Source of the DNA: Conoideocrella luteorostrata
Taxonomy: Eukaryota; Ascomycota; Sordariomycetes; Hypocreales; Clavicipitaceae
Assembly: GCA_032433595.1 (NCBI GenBank)
Contig: JASWJB010000029.1
Coordinates: 62,001-126,000 of the forward strand
Direction of reading: 5' to 3'
Length of the DNA: 64,000 nt
Positions 49,787 through 61,180 of the stretch are shown here, piece after piece (the stretch's first letter is position 1; each line of letters starts with the position of its first letter). The notes below the pieces were generated by a model, which saw nothing but the letters and a program-made list of their open reading frames with translations, made no database searches and was not told the origin of the DNA. Made by a program: the position numbers and the translations under genes.

Positions 49787-50494
49787 TAATTGGTTCAATT
49801 GACACGAGCAGACAGGACATCACACGTTAGGCAGGACAGAGTATAGTATTTAACCTTCCTAAACTTTTCGTAGTCTATTTCTGTTTATTACTTTATAGAA
49901 AATTTCACTATATATTGTACATACTAAAAATTATGTGATTTTTCTGCGACCTGACTGAGACGTGGATAAGTGGTTCCTGGTGTCGCATGTGGGATGTTAA
50001 AATCCATTTCATTCAAGCACGCGAATGTAAGGGGGTTGCAGCCGCCCAAAGAGCTAGTTAGCCATTGTGTGGGGATCTCTCACATACCCATGTGCAGGGA
50101 GATTAGTCCCCTGGTTCATTTGATCATGTGCAATTTGCACATATAAGAGGGTCAATTCCTCTGCAGTTTAGCTCAATTATTTAATTCCTTTTGCCTTGAT
50201 AACCTGACTCTTCTTGAAAGTGGCTCATAAGCATCAAGTGAGTGCGCCGTGGAAAGTTATCCACATCTTGCGATGAACAAAGAATATTAAATTAAACTAC
50301 TCAATTATTGCTATTCTGAGTATTTTAAAAAAATTTAAATTTTTTTATCTATTAAATTAAGCAGGTTATGCAACCGCTGATTCAGATCATTTCACTCGAA
50401 TTTACCCTGCATTCATTACCTATCGTGGTGTGTGCGTGGTTTTGGTCAACAAATTAGTTGAGATATAATATTCTTGACTTGCTAGATACCTGAT
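49787..50494. other. No gene seen
   Basis: Contains an A/T palindromic patch (TTTAAAAAAATTTAAATTTTT near 50320) and a TATAAGAGGG box near 50143 that looks LTR-like, but no pair of ends could be set. Confidence 0.4.
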
Positions 50495-50696
50495 TGTTGG
50501 AATCCCTCGTCAAGCACAATAGGAAGCACGGAGCGGATCACGTGGTCACCCTGCGGCCACGATATTTATACGACGATAGATGCTCGTCTCCTGCTTTACT
50601 CCTTCTTCCATAGACATCAGATATTGAATACATCGTTTTTGCATTTTTGAAGTATTTGATCTAGATTATTGCACAACTCCTGTGCAACCTACACTA
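50495..50696 (+). repeat. Solo LTR, family C
   Basis: About 202 bp beginning TGTTGGAATCCCTCGTCAAG. It shares GGAAGCACGGAGC, CACGTGGTCAC, GGCCACGATATTTATACG and TTGCACAA..CCTGTGCA with the reverse complement of 60562-60775. The right end is approximate. Confidence 0.6.
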
Positions 50697-50731
50697 CTAT
50701 AATAATTGGATAGAATATATATGACTGGTAC

Positions 50732-50929
50732 TGTCACAGAATAACCTTATTTGCTACAAGTGGATTCCATCCTGACCAATTTGTTCCGATATTTAGTCAA
50801 CTAGAATAAATCGAGTCAGCCAGAATAGCTGGAATTCTTCCATAAGAAGAGGTCTAATTCCTCGTCAGAATAGCTAGAATACAAGGACAATTCCACTCAT
50901 TAGACATCCATAGCTGCTCACTTGTGACA
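50732..50929 (+). repeat. Short Copia-type LTR (internally diverged or deleted)
   Basis: 198 bp from TGTCACAGAATAACC to TAGCTGCTCACTTGTGACA. The end is identical to the other Copia LTRs; the middle is shorter and differs. Confidence 0.55.
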
Positions 50930-51399
50930 GATGTTGTACTGCTGGCCGTTGTAGTGGCGCGACGCTATGACGGGCATCATTCCCCTAGCGTCCAACCTCT
51001 AACTAGTCATGTTGCAATTTCAGCCAACATGATGGTTATGTGCTCCATAAAAGGTACCAAGAGAGTGCCGGCAGCTCTGGACATTAAGTAAATGCAACCC
51101 AACTCCATGTACCAGTAAAGCCACAGCGAGAGCCCCCAAGGAAACACTCCATGGGACAGGGCTGCTCCACAATCCTAGTTCGCGTCAGCCCCGATAGCAT
51201 CAAGGCCCAAATCGTTACACAACTTACAACTAGCAAAGAGGGCACAATGCCGACACGGTCAGCCGGATTGTGAATATTCTATAGCAAGCATCTCGCATCA
51301 CGTGAGCGTCATGTGCTTGATCGTATCCAAGACAGCCAGGCTTTTGTGGCGTGCTTGGATCTGCCACTATTTAGCTCATATTAATTCCGGGGTAGTACC
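50930..51399. other. No gene seen
   Basis: Ordinary composition; only short frames. May contain worn sequence upstream of the TPR scrap. Confidence 0.4.
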
Positions 51400-51717
51400 C
51401 GGATACGGCCAGCGATACACACTATGCGCATTTTAGGAGCCTTGTTATGGGATCAGGGCCATTTAGTTGAAGCCAGGAGATATCATCAGCACGCTTACGA
51501 TGACCTCAAAGAGCTGCTCGGGTCGCTGCCCGAAGACGTTCAGTCGCTACGGAGTACTTTGCTAGACCTGAATTTTGCAATCAAGCACGAGTGCGCCAAT
51601 GCTAGCGCCAGCACAAGCCCGGAAGAACAAACGTCGAGAGGTTCTTTTGAGAGTAGAAGGCACCTCGCTCGAATTAAAGAACTTGTAATTAAACCTAAGA
51701 AGTCACCGGGAAGATAG
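51400..51717 (+). pseudogene. TPR-domain gene scrap
   Basis: The frame reads AIHTMRILGALLWDQGHLVE, then ARRYHQHAYDDLKELLG, and stops at 51717 after a basic tail. A TMR.LG..L.DQG...EA...H..A...LLG pattern is the last tetratricopeptide (kinesin-light-chain type) repeat common at the C-terminus of fungal NB-ARC/NACHT-TPR proteins. No NTPase domain or start precedes it. I read it as the 3' remnant of a third NLR-type gene. Confidence 0.45.
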
Positions 51718-51837
51718 ACTATTATAAAATTAATCGCGCTTTGGATGGCGATCAGGATATAGTTACTCATCGGCGATTTCATACGTTAACACAAGTATGA
51801 CTTTCGTTTAAACTACTTGTGGCGCTCAGCGGCGTCT

Positions 51838-51886
51838 GCGTGCACGGGCCACAACGTGGAAATTTCACGTTGTGGCCCGTGCACGC
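51838..51886. repeat. Perfect inverted repeat, 21-bp arms
   Basis: The left arm 51838-51858 (GCGTGCACGGGCC...CGTG) is the exact reverse complement of 51866-51886. The 7-base centre is GAAATTT. No coding frame explains it. Confidence 0.95.
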
Positions 51887-54179
51887 GAACGATTCTATCC
51901 ATTGGTTGGTTAGTTTGGGCTTGCGAGCTGTAAATTTGCTGTCAAAATCGGACCCAGAGACCCCCATGACAATTAGTGGAAACACCATCACAAGTGAAGT
52001 ATCTCAATGTACACGGATGTTTCTGTGTTCGAGATCCATCCTGCTTGTGGCATATAAGCGAGACAAAAAAGCGTAATGCTCGCGACTAGGTTCAAGTCTG
52101 CCCACATAGTAAAGCAGATGCCCGAAATCTGCTAAATTCCAAGATCTGGGAACGACGCCACAGGCTCACAGATTCAGGATTGCTCTCTCTTGGGTTGTGC
52201 GCACACCGTTACTGCAGGCTGACGGCAAGGGCTTAACCAGTTAGATCGGTCCAGCGAGGTCACTAAAGCCGTTAGACTCAAGTGTCAAACCAAGATGCAA
52301 AGACCGATATTCCATCCCAGCAGCTGCTATTACTAAGAATGAATAACTATTGATAGATGTCAATTGAAGGTTGCATGAGTTTGCAACATAGAGGGTCTAG
52401 GATCAAGACCCTTCCGATTTTGTGCTGCGGATGCGAAGTCCAAGGCAAGCGCCTTAAGTACGTGAGAACGACTCAGTACTTGGCTCAGCACTTTTAAATA
52501 AACGCAAGTATGCTCTCGTGTGCTAAAGAGCAGAAGGTCTTGTTGCAACATACATCGGCAAGAACAAGCGTGAGATAATGTCCTCGATGCTGGATGCTGC
52601 TCAACATTGACCGCCACCCGGGAACAGACTCGATTCCTGACTGTTGCAGCAGCCGCTGAAACCCCATCAAATTACTAGCTAATTACGTCATTAATCTTGC
52701 TGTACTATGGTCGGGATTCCCATTTGACCGGCTTATCAACCAATGAAACAAAACAAATCTACACAGAGGGTACCACTCCAGCCATACAAACTGCTGTTTG
52801 CGCCTTTCCAAGCACGACGGGAGGCAAATTGGTCACACATAACCAAGAAGTTGGCAAAGTCACTGCAGTAGTGACGCTTACTCTGGCATGTGTCGCGTTG
52901 AATATGAGTAATATTCGGTAGGCCTGCCCTTTTGCTCCGGTGGTCGAGTGGTTAATTGTTCCAACAGGATGCACAGCCCGCTGCCACTGGGCCTGACGGT
53001 ATTGGGAATAAGAAAGCACGGTGAGGACTTGTCGTTCTTCTAGACTTGTGTAGGATAGTTGCGGTCTGCCAACTCATCAAATGCCCCGCAGGCAATGGGC
53101 CTCACTGAACAGCCGCAGACGGTGTCACAGCCTGATATATAATTCGACCAATTCATCAAGCTACTCCTTGCGACGTCTATCTCACCGGGCCACCAAATTC
53201 CGCCCCAAGACCGCGCAGCGGAGACGCGGCCCCCAAAGATAGGGTTTTCTTTCTGGCGCCCAGTTAGTTAACGCCGCAAGCCTCATTTGGGTGGCAGGGT
53301 AACCAATTGCTACTGACCAGCCAGCTGCGCTCGAAAAATAAAGCACATGTAGCATATGGAGCAGATATATGCACACCCGTCACCTTCAGTCTTGGCGCCG
53401 TTGTGGTGGCGCCAGTTCCGGCAGCTCCAAAAATTTACGACAATCAAGCCCGCCCGAACATGTCCACATCTAAACAAACAGCATTCGGCGAAAGGGAGAT
53501 ATTTTATGCACAGGCTCAAACAAGAAAGCAAAAGGCAAGTTTAACGGCCGCATTAATTCCAACAGTGCGCAACCGCCCCCTTGATGTTGACGAATTGCCA
53601 GCCAATGGAACTCTTACACGTCGTTCGCAACACAGCCCCAGGTTAATAATGAGATGCCCTGATGAGTCTTCAGAGCCTCGTATTCGCTCAATGCCTGACG
53701 ACGCCTCCGTGCACCCTCCTCATAGTGTACCCGCCATGCGGCTTGGACCTTGAGCCTCAAAATTCTGGTATTGAAGCAACCCCCGCTCAAAGGAATCACT
53801 GGGGACAGTGATTTATTTTTCATGGTTGCCGGCATTTGTTACGATAAGAATCGTCGGATGTGTGGGTGGATTGGTCATCCTAACAGGGAGCTATTCTCGT
53901 CACAACAAATAACATTTCCGCATAAAAGTTTTCTCGTTATTCTATATTCTCGATAGATTTACGGCTTTCGTTCTGTTTCTTTCTTTCAATATTGTTTTTT
54001 TTTTTTCGTGAGCGACATGGTGTCCGATAATTGAATATGAAAGGCGATGCTACCGCACAGAGCATGGATTTAGCTCTGCATCCGCAACTAAACAAAGTCT
54101 ACATCGCGATAACTTGGGCCGAAAATGATAGGTAAAAGCGCTTTTTAATACTTATTGAAAAGTGTATTGCACCATTTCA
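51887..54179. other. No gene seen
   Basis: About 2.3 kb of mostly normal composition with short overlapping frames on both strands and no domain I recognise. Near 52934 a string like a tRNA A-box (TGGTCGAGTGGTTA) occurs without the rest of a tRNA. A run of T at 53996-54006 and a T-rich stretch precede the 3' end of the NRPS-like gene. Confidence 0.4.
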
Positions 54180-57100
54180 TCATGGAGCGCCTTCCAATAA
54201 ATCTAAAATCCAGCTAATTTCGTCAACTATTGCATCTTGGGTGGCTGCCGAATCAATTGGTACAACATCCACTTCTTGCTCCGCAGCGCTTTGATGTAAA
54301 TCCGCTTGCCCTTGCCCATTAACCTCATCTGCCCTGACATGATGGTCTTCTCTTCTAGTCAGTCGACTTATCAGCACATCTCGGTCGGTCTGTAAATCTA
54401 TAAAGACAACATTGATGGAGTTTCTCCTTAGGTTGTCACGTATGCAACTTCGTGAAGCAACGGTCAAGGCTGAGCATCCTGCCACCACTCTAGCATGGCG
54501 TAGCACAGCGACGGCTTTTATTAATCGTGCCAAAATCCGATCCGGCCAGTTTGCATGGTCAATTTCAGTCGTCGCGACACCAGATCTCATACTGGCCACC
54601 GGTTCTTCTGTATGCAGGTCGTCGTCCTCGACCAAGGGAGCCGCCAATTTTTGAGCCAACGCGGCGCCAATACTTGATTTGCCCGCTCCACAAGGCCCTG
54701 AAATCACTATCGCCGTACCTAAGGGCTTCTCATACTCAGAAGCCCACGATTTCCGTAAGAAATGCCCAACGAACTTATCCACAAGTGCTTGTCCCAGAAC
54801 GACAGACGTGGTGAGACTTGGAGATAAGGAGCAGGCAATACCTGTAGCAAAGGGTTTCGATTGGTGCCGCTCGAATTCTTCTTTGTCGTATTTTGATGCA
54901 AAAAAGTCGAGCAGTTTGATAGGAGGGTTCGCAATTGGATCAGGATTCGATGTTCGTAAACGGCGAACCCATTCTTTCGGCTCAACCTCATCAAAGTTAA
55001 GCCCAGCGAAGCGTAAAGCCGGTAACAGCTCTTTATTCCAGTTAAAAGTGCACGGATTTGTCACATTAGCAACGATACTACCCGCATCAGACAGCGTAAT
55101 CTCGGAGACCGCCTTGGCAACCACATCAACAGGCAGCCAAGAAGGAGTCTCGTTCAGTTTAGGCAACGCCCCTACTGTAACTGCCGTCTGCATCATCATC
55201 GGTATGGCTTCTTGGGAGTTCCAGATACCGTGCTTCGTGTCGCCGACGATTTGACCCACTCGGAGAACTCGTGTTGTGACGCCTTGGTCGACTGCTTTTG
55301 CGCACAAATGCTCTGCTACGGTTTTGGATTGCGCATAGCCCATTCCCTGTGCCCATTCAATATCCGCGACTCTCTCCGGTATAGGACTTTGCGTGGCATT
55401 TGTGCAAGTGCTAACGGACGAACAAAAGTTCATCGTCGCTGGAGGGTGTGCGGATCGACACAGAGCGAGGAGATTAGACACGCCGGCAATATTGCCCTTT
55501 TCGAAACTGGACAACTGCATGTTGAAATTGACAGACCAAGCACAGTGAATAATAGCAGTGAGCCTATCTGTCATCTCTTGATAGTTTTGTCTGCTGAGAC
55601 CTAGGTCCGCTTGCTCCAAGTCTGAAGGGAAGGCGTGTATTTTACGACGTGCCGTGAGAGATAACTGATGGTACAATTGTCTCCGAATCATTGAGGCCTT
55701 GACCCGTTGAAGCGCTTTTGAAGCATCTCTTGCACGGACAAGGCAGTATATGTGGCTGATATTGTCTTGATTGGCTAGCTGGGCGACAACATGCGCACCG
55801 AGTGAACCTGTAGCCCCTGTGACGATCTAACACATGTTTAGTATTTTTCGCTCACCAATCGGTACAATCATATTGACTTACAATTTTAGATGGTTTCGAA
55901 ATACTTGAAGTTCTTATCCTTTTATACTTCTCAATCAAAGCCTCCATCTCATCCTTCATGGAGACTTCTTTGTCAGCTTCTTGGGCTGAGTGGAGACTTA
56001 GGAGGAAGCTGCTGAGCATGTTGACAGATGGGTGCTCAAACACGACATTTTGTCCAAGGCCTTTCGAACCGACTTTTATGGTCTTAATAATATCGCTTCT
56101 CATCTGTATGGCTTGTAAGGAATCCAAGCCCAGTGTGAAAAAGTCATCCCTGTCATCCAACTTTCTGACATGCGGAAGCCTGGCTTCGGCTAGTTTCCGA
56201 ATAAAGAGTCGAAGATCTTCCAGGTCTAATAGCGGCAAGTCATCCATATGACTTGCACTAAAACCCTCTGCTGCATCATATGCCTGCTGGATTTTGGTGG
56301 CGTATACCTTATAAAATGCTGATCGTATGATGCTACCTTTATCCGTTCGTGGATACTCGCAGCTGTGTGGCAACAACTTTATCATAGACTTCGATATCTG
56401 CGCAAAAGCCTCGGATTTTTTATTTGCAAACTCGACCACGGGCCAGATAACATCAAGGATCTGTGAGTCAGATTTGCCATCCATCGATGGAGCTGGCACA
56501 ACCAGTAATCCCAAGTACGGTCGGCCCGATCCAAAGACGACGGCTTCCGTAACGCTCATGTTAGAACGCACGGCACCCTCCAAGGCTGTTGGACTAAACT
56601 TTTCGCCGTTTACCAACACAATAGTATCATCCAGGCGTGCAATGTATTTCCAAGCTTTTGGGATGCTTGGATGCGGCTCAAATAGATCCTTAGTTGCGTA
56701 TGAGCCATCAGCTTGGTTGGCTTGTACTTTGGATGGCCAGCCATCCATAACCACACACTCATATAAATTTGGTCCATGAGGCCGCCATTTCAGAAATGGG
56801 GAGAGTTTTTCCGACTCGCGCACGTAGTTCCATGCTTTGTCGCCCTCATTTCTGAAAGACGTCATGAGCTGTCCAACCTCGGTTCTTCAAGCATTGTTAG
56901 CAACGATGTGAGACTCATAATCAAGAAATTTACTTACGCCCCGTAATGGCTGACGAGGTTGACGCCATTATCGACTAGGAGATTCCCCAGGTCGTCTGGA
57001 CAGGCCGATCCGCCATACATGACAATCTTCAGATCCCGTAGTCCCTTGATGCCGCTGCTCGTTTCGGATAGAAGTTTTAGAGCGTATGGCACCCCGTAAA

Positions 57101-58031
57101 ATACCTCAAATTTGGTTTGTGAAAGGATTTCCAGAAGGTAGTCTCGCGTAAGTGGCAGTTCTGCGTTATAGAAATGAATTGCATGAAGGCTGTATACCGC
57201 CCTAAATAGGTTACAAATACCATGGTTGTGAAAGAGTGGCAGAGTAATAAAAGCTTTCATTTCCATACTGAAAGAGTAGTTTGCCAAGCATGATTTGTGT
57301 GTTTGGTGGATAGGTTTGGGATGGCCGGTGGAACCTGGTAGCTGTCAGCATCCAGTTGCAACGGCACGTATTATCATAATTTACGAACCACTCGAGTGTA
57401 TTATAAAGGCAGTGTTGTTAGTTTCAATCCCCGGGTCTAAGCAATAATCTAATTGAGTGTTTCCGTGTGCCTCGATAGGATATTCGAAGATGCTGCGGTC
57501 AGACATTTCCAGTACCTGTAGGTATGGTATCGTTTTCTGCACCTCCGCTGCCGTGGCCAAGAAACGTCCAGTTCCGATGATAGCATTGGCAGATGTTGTC
57601 TGCATGAGTGACTCAATAGCCGCAGCACTAATTCGAGTGGATAGGAACAACACGGAGTGGCCCAGCTTGGTAAGAGCCAGGAGTGAAATGAGATACTCCA
57701 AGTTCGATGGTCCTAACAAAGCTATGACTCTTGGCTTCTGGTGGGAGTCTTTCCTGCTAGGCAGATCCCTGGCATACAGTTTGGCCACTCTCCATGCAAA
57801 CACGTCAAGCTGTTTAAGGGTGTAGTGAACATATGCTACCCCTTGTCGCGGATAGGAGACAATTTGCGCATCTGGATGGAGTGCGGCGCGTTGATGTACT
57901 AGACCATCTATAGTTCTTATTGGTGAAGTATCGTGGATTGCGGAAGTGTATGGAGCCAGGCTTGACTTCGCCGTGGGCTGGTAAACGACGGATTGGTCAG
58001 GAACACCTGGCTGTTGATTGTGACTGCACAT
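54180..58031 (-). CDS. NRPS-like reductase with C-terminal gluconokinase-like domain (A-T-R-kinase)
   Basis: Exons 58031-57389, 57334-56938, 56884-55882 and 55826-54180, with three 53-55 nt introns whose phases all close, give 1229 aa. The ATG at 58031 is the first in frame. The adenylation domain has SGSTG (214-218), YGATE (345-349) and a YIARLDD/NGEKFSP block; it activates an acid with ATP. The carrier domain has LGLDSL with phosphopantetheine Ser602. The thioester reductase has TGATGSLG (from 684) and Tyr845/Lys849 (YAQSK); it releases the product as aldehyde or alcohol with NADPH. The last about 180 residues carry a P-loop GPCGAGKSS (1058-1066), DDLH, ACS-like GCSAL and VFIDL..DRDVLISRL, like gluconate kinases. 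Lys and Ser of the P-loop are kept, so kinase activity is plausible. The substrate is unknown. It is divergent from the MFS gene. Confidence 0.88.
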
Positions 58032-58663
58032 TGCGGGAGGCGTAGCTGCTGTGTTTTTGTGTCTTCCGACTGCAACGAGCAAATTTGAACTGTAAGATCA
58101 ATGCGAGAAAGCGAAACTTATATGAAAGTTGACTACAAGCATAATAACACCACAGCAAGATCATCTGAGTCAGAATCTCGAACCATCAGCCCAGCAATCG
58201 ATTAATTAACTCAAATCCGCCGGGTTTGTTCGCGCCAACGGATTGCGGATATTTATCCGGGTTGCGGACCGATAGCGTGGTTCCGACGAATCCGGTCCAT
58301 CACCAATTCAGACTGCTACACATCAACTACTTCCCGGTATTGCAGACGATTACGCCGCAGACCTTACTAGAACGGGGTTTAACGTTCCGTTTCATACCAA
58401 AATCCCAGAAAGAAAGCGCGCTCGGATAAGTGGAATGAAATATTCTTCAGCGCATCATAGTTCAACTACACACGAGAGGAATCCGGGGTAGCGTTTCTTG
58501 TTCCTTGAGAGCAGAACAAGATGGTTGAGTGCACTAATGAACTCTGAATCCTTAAGTAAGGCCAGAACCCCCAGCAACAAAGAGTTTTTGGCATTCCCCA
58601 TTCCTTTCGTTGCATTCTCGGCTCCCAAACTTTCGATTCAAGGTCAGTTAGTAACAAAACAAA
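58032..58663. promoter_or_regulatory. Divergent promoter of the NRPS-like and MFS genes
   Basis: 632 bp between two start codons on opposite strands. About 58210-58300 is rich in CGG/CCG triplets, including the inverted repeat at 58246-58259. Shared control of enzyme and transporter is inferred from the layout. Confidence 0.55.
58246..58259. promoter_or_regulatory. CGG-N8-CCG inverted repeat, candidate Zn2Cys6 site
   Basis: CGGATATTTATCCG has two perfect 6-bp half-sites (CGGATA/TATCCG) around TT. Zn2Cys6 dimers usually bind paired CGG triplets, and such a regulator is encoded 3.6 kb away. Confidence 0.5.
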
Positions 58664-60376
58664 ATGGTATCACAAACTTTCGAGTCTGAAAAGCCAGAGG
58701 TCGTCACAATTGATGAGACTGAGGCGCAACACATTGTCCACCTAGTCGAAAAGGCTAAGCAGGTTCACCTCATCGATAATATCAGAGTCTTAGGCTTGAG
58801 CGATGACGATGCAGCATTTTACAATAATATCTCGATAAAGCAACGAAAGAAACTAGCAAGAAAGGTAGTATATAACGATATCCATTACAATCGTCCTCTT
58901 ATAATACATGATCATTCTAACTCACTCTTTTACATAGATCGATGCCCGTCTTATCCCTATGCTTGCTGTGCTATATCTAATATCCCACTTGGACCGCGCC
59001 AATATCGGTTAGTATGGGAGACCGTTTCGCAGAGCATTGTCTCTGATCTGTATCTAGGAAATGCCAAGATTGAGGGACTTGCAGAAGACTTGAAGCTCGA
59101 GGGTGCTCAATTCAACATTGTGCTCAGCCTATTTTTCATACCTTATATCTTGTTGGAGATCCCCAGCAACGTTTTGCTGAAAACATTCAATCGGCCGTCT
59201 ATCTACCTCGGTTCTCTCGTCACCATATGGGGCATTATCATGACTCTTCACGGAGTAGTCAAGAATTTTGCCGGTCTCTTGACCGTGCGAATTTTGCTCG
59301 GTGTTTTTGAAGCCGGGTTTTATCCCGGAGCCGTCTATCTATGCACCTTCTGGTATATGCCTCAGGATATCGCTACGCGCGTTGCTTATTTTTACTGCAC
59401 CAGTGCCTTGTCTGGAGCGTTTTCTGGCCTTCTCGCAGCTGGGATTGCTCAGATGGATGGCGTTGGTGGCTATGAAGGGTGGAGGTGGATTTTTATTCTT
59501 GAAGGGCTTGCCACAGTCAGTCTTGGCGTGTCATGCTTCTTTTTCCTGATCGACTCCCCTAGACTTTCTGGTCGATGGTTGACCGCGGATGAAATTCGTT
59601 TTCTCGAGCTACAGACCTTTATCAAGCAAGGTGGCCGCTTTCAGAACGAGACAAAGGGGCAGAAGTTTAATTGGTACGACCTAAAAATGGTTGTCACTAA
59701 TTGGAGATTATATGGACAGGCCTATATCTTGCTCTGCATCTCTGCTTGTTCTTACGGAACCAAGTTTACGTTGCCGTCCATTGTGAAGGGCATGGGTTTC
59801 ACTAATACCGCGGCGCAACTGATGACCGTGCCAGCGTATATTGCCGGAGGAATCTCCTCTGTCTTGTTTGGTTGGCTATCGGATCGTTTTCAGTGGCGCA
59901 TGCCATTCGTCGCCGTTCCATTGTCACTTATCTTCATCGGCTATGCAATTGTGATGGGTTTCAAAGGCGAGTTAGGAGGAAGTCATACCGGTCCCGGGTA
60001 CTTTGCACTCATATTGACGTGTGTGGGTATATATCCTGTGCAGCCTGCGGGCAGTAGCTGGGCGGCAAACAATCTTGCTCCAGCCGGACGTCGTGCCATT
60101 GGTGTGGCCTTTAACATATGTATGGGTAATATTGGAGGCATCATTGGATCCTACATGTACCTCGACAAAGAGGCGCCCCAGTACATGACAGGATACTCTC
60201 TCTCCGTGGCCTTTGGCGCTACTGGAGTGATTGTAGCATTGCTGCTGGAGGGAAGTTACAAATGGGGCAATGAACGAAAGTCAAAGGTCTCAGAAGAAGA
60301 AATTAGGGCTAAGTATGCGGAGGACGACTTGTTGCGGATGGGTGATAAGAGTCCTCTCTTCAGGTACACTTTGTAA
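58664..60376 (+). CDS. MFS transporter, ACS/Dal5 type
   Basis: Exons 58664-58864, 58938-59007 and 59058-60376 give 529 aa. The unspliced frame also stays open, but splicing restores the family's first helix (IDARLIPMLAVLYLISHLDR followed by ANIGNAKIEGL), which intron retention destroys. The rest has the usual twelve-helix pattern: FFIPYILLEIPSNVLLK, RILLGVFEAGFYPGAVYL, GWRWIFILEG, a central loop, and six further helices with GWLSDRF. The anion:cation symporter family moves small organic acids such as allantoate, nicotinate or pantothenate across the plasma membrane. Beside an adenylating reductase it may export the product or import an acid precursor; this is inference. Confidence 0.88.
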   Translation: MVSQTFESEKPEVVTIDETEAQHIVHLVEKAKQVHLIDNIRVLGLSDDDAAFYNNISIKQRKKLARKVVYNDIHYNRPLIIHDHSNSLFYIDRCPSYPYACCAISNIPLGPRQYRLVWETVSQSIVSDLYLGNAKIEGLAEDLKLEGAQFNIVLSLFFIPYILLEIPSNVLLKTFNRPSIYLGSLVTIWGIIMTLHGVVKNFAGLLTVRILLGVFEAGFYPGAVYLCTFWYMPQDIATRVAYFYCTSALSGAFSGLLAAGIAQMDGVGGYEGWRWIFILEGLATVSLGVSCFFFLIDSPRLSGRWLTADEIRFLELQTFIKQGGRFQNETKGQKFNWYDLKMVVTNWRLYGQAYILLCISACSYGTKFTLPSIVKGMGFTNTAAQLMTVPAYIAGGISSVLFGWLSDRFQWRMPFVAVPLSLIFIGYAIVMGFKGELGGSHTGPGYFALILTCVGIYPVQPAGSSWAANNLAPAGRRAIGVAFNICMGNIGGIIGSYMYLDKEAPQYMTGYSLSVAFGATGVIVALLLEGSYKWGNERKSKVSEEEIRAKYAEDDLLRMGDKSPLFRYTL

Positions 60377-60561
60377 GCACAATGGGCACGCTGATGTCAG
60401 AGTCGTGCCGGAGGGATTGGTAACCATATTAACTGATATTGTATTACAAACAGACATAATGAAATTGATTGGAATTCTTCTTGTGCTTAAGATGCTTCGA
60501 ATGCTGGGCCTTCGGTTGCAATTGTATCGATGTGAGTAGCCTTGCTCCACGTGATGTGTGA

Positions 60562-60775
60562 TGTTGTGGGCTGCACAGGGTCTTGTGCAAGGTATCGATA
60601 CCAAGCGGTCAAAATGCAATGCAGCATATTAAATAATCTGTTTCTGGTGTCTATCTAAGAAGAGGAAAACATATTAGGGAGAAAGCCCTGATATCATCGT
60701 ATAAATATCGTGGCCAAAAAGTGACCACGTGACCTGCTCCGTGCTTCCTATTGTACTTGACGAGGGATTCCAACA
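60562..60775 (-). repeat. Solo LTR, family C
   Basis: 214 bp, TGTTGTGGGCTGC to GATTCCAACA on the plus strand. Matches 27408-27624 and the reverse complement of 50495-50696. Contains CACGTG and a TATA-like TATAAATA box. No target duplication seen. Confidence 0.65.
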
Positions 60776-61180
60776 GATATTTTTGATGTTTGTGGAGTTC
60801 ACTGGTGTTGTGTAAGCCGCAAAAAGCAAAGCTTCCAAGGCAACAAAGAGCTGTACATTCTTGAATAAAGCTTCAGAAGCCGCCAGAGAGCTGCCAGCTA
60901 AGGTAGACTCTTGCTGCCACTCCAAAGTGAAGAAGCCGTCCGACTCTCTTCTAAACGGTGTGCAGCACGAGGGACAGACCAGCCTTTGAAGCGCTTGGTT
61001 CAAAACAAATAAAGCTCTAAGCATTCCACTTTCTTCGCTATCACACAGAGACACATCCGCCGCAATTAATGCAGCAATGCCCTTACTACTTTGCGCGTCT
61101 GCTGAGGCAGGGTAGAAGCTACTGTGTTGAGATAATGCTGTTGAGATTAGAGTGGCTCCTTCAGAAATTCCTGAGGCCTC
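60776..61180 (-). pseudogene. Unrecognised coding-like fragment ending at an LTR
   Basis: The minus-strand frame is open from about 61180 across 61054 to 60776 (GISEGATLISTAL, LRALFVLNQALQRLVCPSCC, FFTLEWQQE, LFVALEALLFAAYTTPV) and then runs into LTR family C. Low stop density and protein-like composition suggest a gene truncated by the insertion, but I do not recognise it. It could also be chance. Confidence 0.3.

Noticed and set aside
52930..53010. tRNA-like string TGGTCGAGTGGTTA
   Set aside because: Resembles a tRNA A-box, but I found no matching acceptor stem, anticodon stem or TTCGA B-box downstream.
53996..54006. T-run as a terminator
   Set aside because: Poly-T tracts do not terminate RNA polymerase II genes; kept only as a note on composition.
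54679..55254. A 191-codon plus-strand frame
   Set aside because: Antisense to the thioester reductase domain.
58865..59057. Unspliced reading of the MFS N-terminal region
   Set aside because: It stays open by chance, but the two introns have good borders and splicing restores the family's first transmembrane helix.
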